From Stramenopiles sp. TOSAG23-2 (taxonomy: Eukaryota; Sar): a DNA stretch of 13,663 nt. The notes below the pieces were generated by a model. It saw only the letters and a list, made by a program, of their open reading frames with translations. It was not told the origin of the DNA and did not search any database. Below, one piece after another: positions 1 through 7,128 of the stretch; positions within the stretch are counted from its first letter, which is position 1, and the number at the start of each line of letters is the position of its first letter. Both the position numbers and the translations under genes were made by a program. The stretch spans positions 1 to 13,663 of the forward strand of contig LT649791.1 in assembly GCA_900128395.1 (NCBI GenBank), given 5' to 3'.

Positions 1-643
1 TATTAATTAAAGTATAATGTTTGTAGATTAATAATATTTCAGTGATATAGGGATTGCTTCTTTTGGATTTTTGTTAAAATCGAGTTTTACACAAGAATAG
101 CAACGATTCGGGACTTTTTCATTAAAAAAGGTTGATTTACCTATATGGAAGGCCAATCAGTTGAACGCAGGGAGGGTGCTTAGTATATGAATTTTATATT
201 TAGGTGAATTCCTAATAAGCATACATCCTATCGTTAGTATACCAGACCGACTAATTTACCACCACTTTAACAGCCTCACAGCACTGTGTTTATTTTGCAA
301 TTTGCAATTCGCAAAATATTCGGAGAGGTTATTAAGTCTTCTACCACCACTTTGGTGATAGGTACAAATCATAGCTACGCACCTTGATAGGACGGAGGTA
401 ATTCTAGACTCTAAATCACAACTCACAAATCTCCACAACCAGCACACTACTTTACTATTTTAATACATGTTGCACATCTACGTAGATTTTTAACACACTC
501 GAAATAAAATTAAACGTTTTATATATATATATATCATATAATCATATACGGAATATAAATAATTCTCTTATTTATAATTATTCATACGGAATATATATAT
601 TTTTATAGAAAAATATTTTTTATTTTTTTTTTTTAAAATGTTT
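1..643. other. left flank, no gene recognised
   Basis: No convincing gene is seen. A 63-codon minus-strand frame at 256-447 has no recognisable domain and is probably chance. The stretch is AT-rich. A TA run lies near 520-533, a second TA-rich patch near 590-600, and a long T tract near 617-634 just beyond the ELP3 stop, which may belong to its 3' untranslated region. The motif accaccacttt occurs at about 258-268 and again near 341-351. Confidence 0.6.
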
Positions 644-3318
644 TTATATCTCTTTTACCATATACGTTCCAACTAATTTATAGCCTAACTTCTCACGGTA
701 ATAATTTCTTACTCCTACACCACTAATATCAGCAATTTTATTATATCCATTCCTTTTAGCAATAATTTCAGCTCTTTTCATCAATTTGCGACCAAATCCA
801 ACATGTTGTGAGCTATTTTCACCAACACCTCCACCAATTGCTAAGGCACGATATCAGCAATTTTATTATATCCATTCCTTTTAGCAATAATTTCAGCTCT
901 TTTCATCAATTTGCGACCAAATCCAACATGTTGTGAGCTATTTTCACCAACACCTCCACCAATTGCTAAGGCACGTCCATATACTTGCAGCCAGCGAACT
1001 ATAGCAGCACCTTTGATTTCCTCGGGCAATTCTTCGCGTTCTTTTTCTCTGTTTGGACCATTATTAAACCGTAATTTCAAAAAACCATAGACGTATTTCC
1101 TATCTTTTGTTTCAAAAGATAAAAACCATTCTTCCCCGCGATTTGCATAGTATTTGTGCTCATGATACGTAGCCTCTGATATGTCAGTATAATTGGCATT
1201 GATTTCACGCGTTCTTAAACACATTGATTTTACTTTCATGCGATCATGTACAATTTGCTGTGCATTTGTTACATTTACCCCGGCAACAACATAATTTGCT
1301 TTGCCTTTCATTGGCGAGGCGGGTACATCTCTTATGATTCTCTCCACACGTTGGTAAGGTTTTACATATGTCATGAAATGTTCAATTACTCCATATAAAC
1401 TTTCAGGGCCTTGGGATTCAAAATATGGAACAAATTTCTTTTCGTTATACCATTTTTTCAATTCACTAAATTCTAAGACCATTGTTGGGTATAATTTCCA
1501 TCTATCAAAATCAAAAAAGTAATACGCAACATGGCCATAATTTTGATCTATATATTTCACAACATTATACATTATAACGGCAAGTAAGTTAATAAAGATC
1601 GTGATTAATAATAAATGAAAATGATTTTCTTCTAGGAACATATTATTGTAATTATTATTCAGTTTGTAATGATAAAAACAATACATAGCTATTGATATGG
1701 GAAGTGGTATTAAAACATTGTTTAACCAACGATAATCACCAACACGTACAATTTCTACACCATTTAAGACATCATCAATCATTTTTTTATCTTTTTCTGG
1801 GGAACTTCCTGGTAAATCTGGCATTATATGTGCCAAAACTTTAAATCCAAATTCTTTGCATATCATTGCACGGTCGATTAATTCCGCTCTAGTGCAATCA
1901 CGTTTAGTCAAGCGATGTACCGCATCATCAGTTGTTTGAACACCCATTTCAATTGCAGTGATTCCCAGATGCCTTGCCCATTTTAAATTTTTATAGGATA
2001 TCATTTTTGGATGATCCTCCACACAAATTTCAACGGCACGGCATATTGCGGATTCATTTATACGCTGTTCTTCCGCTAAGCTTAATTTTGCCCTCCCTAA
2101 TGGCTTACCTACAGTGTTCAACGCGTAAAAAATATCTCGAATGAAACTTTCCTGACCTGGAGAAGTAAATACACTCCACGTACCCCCAACGCAACGCACA
2201 AACACTTTTCCACATTCATGCCCCATTCCCATCAATGTTGTGATTCGATCATACACTTGTGACGTTGTACTGTAATCGTTTTGTACTGCGCGCCGAACAC
2301 CTGGCTCGTGGGTCAAGTATGACTTTGGATTGATTTGATTACCCTCATCATCAACTTCATTTGGGCAATATACACATCCAAATGTACATGATTTAATGCC
2401 ATAATTTCCTTTGATTAACCCATTTACTGTTTCATCAATTGATAAGCCTTTTAAACCATTGACGTTTCCTTCATCAAGAGATACAATATCAAATATATTA
2501 TTTTTTCGTCTTCTCTTTTTTTTCTTTCCTGCTTGTTCGCCATCATCATTAGAAGATATATTAATATCTTTACCAAATGTTATAAAACTTGGTTGTAGCG
2601 ATAGTATGTCATATTGCCCATCAAAGGATAAATTTGCTGTTGTTGATGAATTATTATTATTATTATTATTATTTTTGTCTTTTTTTTTTTTTACATTGTT
2701 TTTACCACAATAATCTAGATAGGAAAGAAGTGTATACACGCTTTTCCTTTCTACAACTTCTAACTGAAAAATAGTTTCGTCTACTTTGGTAAATTTGACG
2801 GACCACATAGGCGCATTATGACCAGGCGGTAAAAATATACTTAAATTGACACCACCAAATGTACTTTTGCTTAGCTTTTTAATAAATAATTGTTCAATTT
2901 CAAGATCAGCTTCAATAATTTTTTCTCGAACCAAATCACGATATACATGTATTACTTCACTTTTTCTAGTATTGCTATAGCCTCTTTTGTATATTGCACT
3001 AGTAGCACGGCTATAATCTACTAAATTCAAGCGTTGTGACGGTGTTTGTGCATGCCTTTTCACTTTCATTTCCTTCAAATAGTCAATAACTTCTATAACA
3101 AATGGTCGTAATTTTGGATTGCCTTTTTTTGGTTGAAATCCTTCCCACCGATTTGGATCATATTTCACTACATCTTCGATATCATCTAATGCCATTTGGA
3201 TTGTCGTGTTACACCAATAAATCGTTATAATAAAATTTGGATTGCCTTTTTTTGGTTGAAATCCTTCCCACCGATTTGGATCATATTTCACTACATCTTC
3301 GATATCATCTAATGCCAT
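644..3318 (-). CDS. ELP3: Elongator-type tRNA uridine-34 modifying enzyme Elp3 (radical SAM + acetyltransferase), frame broken near the 3' end by a tandem duplication
   Basis: Elp3 uses a radical-SAM [4Fe-4S] centre and acetyl-CoA to build cm5-type modifications on wobble uridine of tRNAs. Seen here, numbered from the 3318 start: an N-terminal tRNA-binding-like region; a Lys/Asn-rich linker; the cluster motif CTFGCVYC (C311, C315, C318) followed by [29 protein letters not shown] (about 607-612); IRDVP; and the GNAT acetyl-CoA loop QHVGFG (796-801). The CX3CX2C spacing and CPNE are of the bacterial/archaeal kind. A frame open from 3318 ends at 841, because a 125-bp tandem duplication shifts the frame. 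The conserved end (SGVGVRNYY to MVKEI, stop at 644-646) lies in another frame. Removing 829-953 as an intron gives one frame of 849 codons, or 808 from the equally good second ATG at 3195. A 70-residue hydrophobic insertion (about 532-601) interrupts the core. Elp3 is usually about 550 residues. Confidence 0.9.
726..975. repeat. perfect tandem duplication, 2 x 125 bp, in the ELP3 3' coding end
   Basis: Copies at 726-850 and 851-975 are identical and directly adjacent. The unit is not a multiple of three, so it shifts the ELP3 frame. Read on the minus strand, each unit contains GGAG|GTG, so a GT-AG intron of exactly one unit (829-953) could be removed and would restore the protein. Confidence 0.97.
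829..953 (-). other. candidate intron created by the 125-bp duplication
   Basis: On the minus strand the donor would be GGAG|GTGTTGG (intron starts at 953) and the acceptor GGTGGAG| (intron ends at 829). Splicing would remove 125 nt and rejoin GGG-VGE in frame, leading into the conserved Elp3 C-terminus. The donor is only moderate and no strong pyrimidine tract precedes the acceptor. An assembly artefact would predict the same restored frame. Confidence 0.35.
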
Positions 3319-3358
3319 TTGGATTGTCGTGTTACACCAATAAATCGTTATAATAAAA
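3113..3358. repeat. perfect tandem duplication, 2 x 123 bp, across the ELP3 start codon
   Basis: Copies at 3113-3235 and 3236-3358 are identical. The unit holds part of the 5' leader, the ATG and the first 27 codons. It is 41 codons long, so the frame stays open: starting at 3318 gives MALDDIEDV..., then 14 residues encoded by the duplicated leader, then MALDDIEDV... again from 3195. The 3195 ATG gives the ordinary protein. Confidence 0.97.
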
Positions 3359-3916
3359 ATATTTAAAAATAAATAAATAAATCTTATATTGTATATAATC
3401 GTACATAGACATATATATATGTGTGTGAGTTAACATTTAATTGTATACAGTTCCCCCGACCCCAACATCGAGAGAGAGATTATACACAGTTATCTCACAT
3501 CATAATTTCTTAATTTACAGGCGCGGCGGAGAGAGAGAGAGAAGATGGAAGATGGAAGATGGATGGCCATCGCCATCGATAATACCTGGTAGAGCTACCT
3601 GGTAGTGTACCTGGTAATAAAATATAATGGAGTTTTCAGCTCCCAGAGAGCCCAGAGAGGCTTAGAAACTGAAAAATGTATTACTGTATATTATTCTAAT
3701 TATGTACTCGATTCCAATCGTTCTTCCCTGCTACCTGCTATACAACGCTACGAGGCTTCAGCATAATGCAACGTTTGAATATATTAGGTTGGATGAATAA
3801 TTGACAAACAGACCAGCAATCATTAACGAGAACAGCATCACCAACACACCGTCCCAACCTACGTGAGTGCAAAAGGTGATATTGACGTTTACGATTACTT
3901 TCCTTGTTTCTTTAAA
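3359..3916. other. intergenic region between ELP3 and the GPI-anchor-like gene
   Basis: This 558-bp stretch lies upstream of ELP3 and downstream of the next minus-strand gene, so it should hold the ELP3 promoter. No gene is seen. It contains a TA/TG run near 3410-3427, GA runs near 3470-3480 and 3530-3541, a gatggaa-type repeat (about 3542-3564), three copies of tacctggta (3583-3591, 3596-3604, 3608-3616), and cccagagag twice near 3643-3659. Confidence 0.6.
3583..3616. repeat. three spaced copies of tacctggta
   Basis: Exact 9-mers start at 3583, 3596 and 3608, so spacing is 13 and 12 bp. Each is a near-palindrome with an odd central base. A small cluster like this upstream of ELP3 could be a protein-binding array or simple-sequence slippage. 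Confidence 0.6.
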
Positions 3917-4444
3917 TTATAGTAGAGACAACAGTGTAATCCCAACAAATATAAGAAAGCCAAAGCAAAGATGAGTCGTTGTGCCACTTGATGTATCTGG
4001 TTCATTTGCTTTAGGTGATGGTGATGGTGATGAGCTGCAAAGATTGTATGCACTCCCGTCGAGTGTATCTTTGGCATGCATTACCTGCGTTCCATAGGTG
4101 TATGTATAACACTCGCCTTTAGATGCTTTAGCCCAGTTTTCAGCGGTCATGGTCATATTAATGACGCCTGTGCATACAGAACAATTCGAGTTGCAGTTGG
4201 TACTTTGTGACCATCTATTAATGCCACCCTCTACAAATGGGCAAGTATTCTGTTTAAAAATAGTGACACCAGGTATAGAAGAGCACAGAAAACCGGGTTC
4301 TACATCTGCAGAGGGTAATACAACAATTGAGTGTATTGCTGTCACTGTTGTGCAGCTTGCTTCTGCATATGATGTTGAGTTATATGCTAACTCATTTGCG
4401 TTTACTATGGTAAAAGTAGACAAAGCAATTATAAGCATCAACAT
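3917..4444 (-). CDS. small secreted Cys-rich protein, probably GPI-anchored
   Basis: I do not recognise the family. The 175-residue product starts with a hydrophobic signal peptide (about 1-16, likely cut after IVNA). An extracellular-type region follows with nine cysteines (31, 54, 68, 84, 88, 91, 112, 136, 160) and two N-glycosylation sequons (N22, N96). C-terminally there is a Ser/Pro stretch (SSSPSPSP, about 137-144), a small-residue patch (TSSG, 151-154), and a hydrophobic tail to the last residue (about 159-175) with no cytoplasmic charge. That layout is typical of a GPI-anchored surface protein, though a single-pass membrane protein is possible. An in-frame stop lies upstream of the ATG with no other ATG between them. 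Overlapping frames on the plus strand are shadows. Confidence 0.6.
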   Translation of the reverse strand: MLMLIIALSTFTIVNANELAYNSTSYAEASCTTVTAIHSIVVLPSADVEPGFLCSSIPGVTIFKQNTCPFVEGGINRWSQSTNCNSNCSVCTGVINMTMTAENWAKASKGECYTYTYGTQVMHAKDTLDGSAYNLCSSSPSPSPKANEPDTSSGTTTHLCFGFLIFVGITLLSLL

Positions 4445-4797
4445 CTCAAGGTAAATTATAACACAGCAACTGCGTATGTTTATTCACCAAATTATAGAAA
4501 AACAACAGGGATCGCAACACGCCAAATAAATAGTCACAGCGTTCACTTGCTTCAAAATAACGCGCACGTGAATGTTCAACACCGCAGCAAATTTTCTAAC
4601 CGTTCGTTTGTTGTTTTAACTTTCTTTCGCTTTTCTTTCTTTTATTTTGACGTTTCCGTGTTTGCTGGTAAAGTTGTTCCTTATGTAAATATATATTTCT
4701 GTTATCATTATTTAAAACAAGGTGTGCCGCGTGTGCATGCCGCACCACCATTCCCGGCATTCTTCAAAAACCTATACGGAGACAATCTTTCAACCAT

Positions 4798-5025
4798 TTA
4801 GAAAACCTAGCAGGCGGGTATCACGCGCACATAGGCCGCAGGTGTCTTGACTCTAGGCAATATGCTTACTTGGGGCGGCAGAATAACTTTGCTCGTACAA
4901 TGATATCACCCTGCTAAAAAATCCTTCACAAAATTAGAAAACCTAGCAGGCGGGTAGCACCGCACGCGCACATAGGCCGCGGGTGTCTTGACTCTAGGAA
5001 ACATGTTACTTGGGCGGCGGAATAA
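4798..5025. repeat. diverged direct repeat pair, about 90 bp each
   Basis: Copy A is 4798-4886 and copy B is 4934-5025. Both begin ttagaaaacctagcaggcgg, share cgcgcacataggccgc and gtgtcttgactctagg, and end at gaataa. They differ by substitutions and small indels, so they are older than the perfect tandem copies elsewhere in the window. No coding frame is shared. They may be fragments of a dispersed repeat or a regulatory duplication. Confidence 0.85.
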
Positions 5026-5590
5026 TCTTATCGAAGGCGGATTCTTTTTCACCGATTCGGGTTGTTGTTTGCAATAGACTATTTTTATGTTGTATATACA
5101 AAGTCTTTTTTTACGAATAGAAAAATTCTCGATACTGTGTGAGTGCTAATGAACCTGTTGCGGATATTTTTAAGCCGTCCAATATGATAGGCAAACCGGT
5201 GTTGTGAATGCTACAGCACGTTTTTGTACTTATTTTACTGTTTTAGGAGTTTTGTCCGTAAGCGTAATAGGATGCTAATATAGTGAGAGCCCGAAATTTG
5301 GAGGTAGGGGACACAGCACAGAAACATTAAGGTTTTGTGAATATCGACGAGGGCGCACAGTTTGTAGGCTGTACTGTACTGTCCTGTAGTCTAAGTGTAA
5401 AATCGTTATTTTTTTATAAGAAGCATCTTCATCATTTTCAAACTGAAAAATATATAAAGAAATAGAAAAAAAAGGTGATATGTATAGATGAACAAAACTG
5501 ATTGATTTCATTTAATTTGATTTTTGCACATAGTTATATATTTGTAAATTACAAGTAAAGAACACTTATATATATATTTGCACGTGGCCG

Positions 5591-5599
5591 TCTCTCTCT

Positions 5600-5630
<31 letters not shown>

Positions 5631-5650
5631 CCTTGACATTTATATCTAAC

Positions 5651-5675
<25 letters not shown>
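5591..5675. repeat. TC/TG and TA microsatellites before SPC24
   Basis: A TC run passes straight into a long TG run (about 5591-5629). A TA run (about 5650-5675) follows and ends 13 bp before the SPC24 start codon, so it probably lies in the 5' leader. Confidence 0.9.
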
Positions 5676-5682
<7 letters not shown>

Positions 5683-5688
5683 AACATT

Positions 5689-6480
5689 ATGAATAATGGT
5701 AATAATCCAGTAGCGCCGTCTACAACAAATTTAGTAGAACCACCGTCAACCATAAAAACAAGTAATAATATGGAACAGAACCGTGATGATAGTAACGAGG
5801 ATGCGTTATCCACACCGTCTACAACAAATTTAGTAGAACCACCGTCAACCATAAAAACAAGTAATAATATGGAACAGAACCGTGATGATAGTAACGAGGA
5901 TGCGTTATCCACATTGGTAGATATTATGAAAGATTTGGATACCCACTACAAAGCTGATGATGATATTGAAGTGTTAAAAGAAATTGGAAATGTCAGTGGA
6001 AAAATAGAAGCAGTTATTAAGGAAAAGGAAATAGGACCACGGGAAATGATAAAACAATTAACGGACGAAGTACATAATGCAACCAACCGGGCTTTGCGAC
6101 CCGAACCATCTCAACGCTTTCTCGAAAGACGTGCGTCACTGGAAAAAGATATCGAAGATGTAGCATTGCGTATACAAAAACATGCACAAGAGGAACGAGC
6201 GACTTTAACGTCTATCGAAGCACTTGAAGCGAAATTAACAGAAGTGAAGCGTCGTCAAGCAAAACTTCAAAATCAAGGTGCTGTAGATGCACCACGTGTG
6301 AAATATGCACTTAGTTTGTATGGAAATATTTCCAATATCGTCTGGGATTATACTTCTGATAACGTGAAAGGTATTATAACATCACCATATGGCGGCCCTG
6401 TAACAAATTTTAATATTGATCCAAGTTCTTGTACATCATTTGAAATTACAAATAGGTTATGGGGATTAAGCAATTGTTAA
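5689..6480 (+). CDS. SPC24: kinetochore protein Spc24 (NDC80 complex subunit)
   Basis: Spc24 pairs with Spc25 in the NDC80 complex and links spindle microtubules to the inner kinetochore. The call rests on architecture and the C-terminal globular domain. After a disordered acidic N-terminus come a helical region, a coiled coil (about 142-197, Arg/Glu/Lys/Ala-rich) and a compact end (about 203-260) with SLYGNISNIVWDY, DNVKGII and FEITNRLWGL. These match the family pattern of a YxxxxxIxWDY strand and a final ITNxLW helix. The 263-residue product includes a perfect 33-residue internal duplication (10-42 and 43-75) from a 99-bp tandem repeat, so a 230-residue form is likely ancestral. The ATG follows a TA microsatellite closely. 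The stop codon lies inside another tandem duplication. A related RWD-fold kinetochore subunit is the main alternative. Confidence 0.75.
   Translation: MNNGNNPVAPSTTNLVEPPSTIKTSNNMEQNRDDSNEDALSTPSTTNLVEPPSTIKTSNNMEQNRDDSNEDALSTLVDIMKDLDTHYKADDDIEVLKEIGNVSGKIEAVIKEKEIGPREMIKQLTDEVHNATNRALRPEPSQRFLERRASLEKDIEDVALRIQKHAQEERATLTSIEALEAKLTEVKRRQAKLQNQGAVDAPRVKYALSLYGNISNIVWDYTSDNVKGIITSPYGGPVTNFNIDPSSCTSFEITNRLWGLSNC
5716..5913. repeat. perfect tandem duplication, 2 x 99 bp, in the SPC24 N-terminus
   Basis: Copies at 5716-5814 and 5815-5913 are identical. The unit is 33 codons, so the frame is kept and the disordered N-terminal segment is doubled. No AGGT occurs in the unit, so precise splicing of one copy is not favoured. 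Confidence 0.97.
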
Positions 6481-6565
6481 TTTTATACGAAAATATATAC
6501 ATCATTTGAAATTACAAATAGGTTATGGGGATTAAGCAATTGTTAATTTTATACGAAAATATATA
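6432..6565. repeat. perfect tandem duplication, 2 x 66 bp, across the SPC24 stop codon
   Basis: Copies at 6432-6497 and 6498-6563 are identical, with a 2-nt (ta) extension of the match to 6565. The unit covers the last 15 codons, the stop at 6478-6480 and the first 17 nt after it. The first stop is used, so the protein is unchanged and the second copy lies in the 3' untranslated region. Confidence 0.97.
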
Positions 6566-7128
6566 TTATATATTTCCTACGACGAAAGAAAAAGTGTGTG
6601 TGTGTGTGTTATGCCTTAAAAGATTAGTTTTGTTACAGATTCTCCTCGTATTATATATATATATAATATTATACATGTGTACACAAAATCCTACAAACGC
6701 ATCTCGCTCGAGAAAGAGAAGTATAATACATTTGCACTCACATATATTTTTTTGTTTGAAATTATTTCAATATAATAATACCAGTAAAAATAGGATAATT
6801 TTTAGTGCTATGACACTAATAAACATTTGTATTCTAATAAATATAATTACATCCTGATCATCGTTAAAATCCTTAAATGAAAGCCTTAAGGCCTCTGCCG
6901 CATTTTTGGTTGTTGTTGTTGTTCAAAATAGAACAATATACCCACTCTATTCTCTATTCTAACTATTGCAGCTATTATCATACATATAATACAAACTAAT
7001 TCTACTATAATATAATGTATATATTGCTCTGTGAGAACAATGGAAACTTATACTGCTAGCTATAACCATATGTTATTATCAACATTTGTATATATATATA
7101 TGACATAGTAGATACATGTTGTATTAGG
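6481..7128. other. intergenic region, SPC24 to the pol eta-like gene
   Basis: A 110-codon frame from 6525 starts inside the duplicated SPC24 end, is rich in low-complexity residues and shows no domain, so I treat it as chance. The stretch contains a TG run near 6595-6609, an AT-rich potential hairpin near 6648-6674, the 10-bp palindrome gccttaaggc at 6883-6892, a tgttgttgttgtt run near 6909-6921, and a TA run near 7088-7101 upstream of the next ATG. The promoter of the polymerase gene should lie here. Confidence 0.6.

Larger units (their letters stand above)
4445..5688. other. divergent intergenic region, GPI-like gene to SPC24
   Basis: The flanking genes point away from each other, so both promoters should lie here. 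Frames of 84 codons (4547-4801, plus) and 78 codons (5275-5511, minus) show no domain and look like chance. The notable content is a diverged 90-bp repeat pair at 4798-5025, which is richer in G+C than its surroundings, and the TC/TG and TA microsatellites at about 5591-5675 just before the SPC24 ATG. Confidence 0.6.

Noticed and set aside
256-447. 63-codon minus-strand frame in the left flank
   Set aside because: No domain, signal or low-complexity signature like the real genes; short and in AT-rich flank DNA.
4547-4801. 84-codon plus-strand frame before the diverged repeat pair
   Set aside because: Aromatic-rich product from T-rich DNA, no domain, and it ends at the start of repeat copy A.
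4798-5025. tRNA or other structural RNA gene in the G+C-richer repeats
   Set aside because: I could not find a cloverleaf or a T-loop-like motif, and no tRNA was recognised elsewhere in the window.
5275-5511. 78-codon minus-strand frame in the SPC24 upstream region
   Set aside because: No recognisable domain and no coding-like composition; likely chance.
6525-6857. 110-codon plus-strand frame after SPC24
   Set aside because: It begins inside the duplicated SPC24 end in another frame and consists largely of T/A-rich residues and microsatellite translation.
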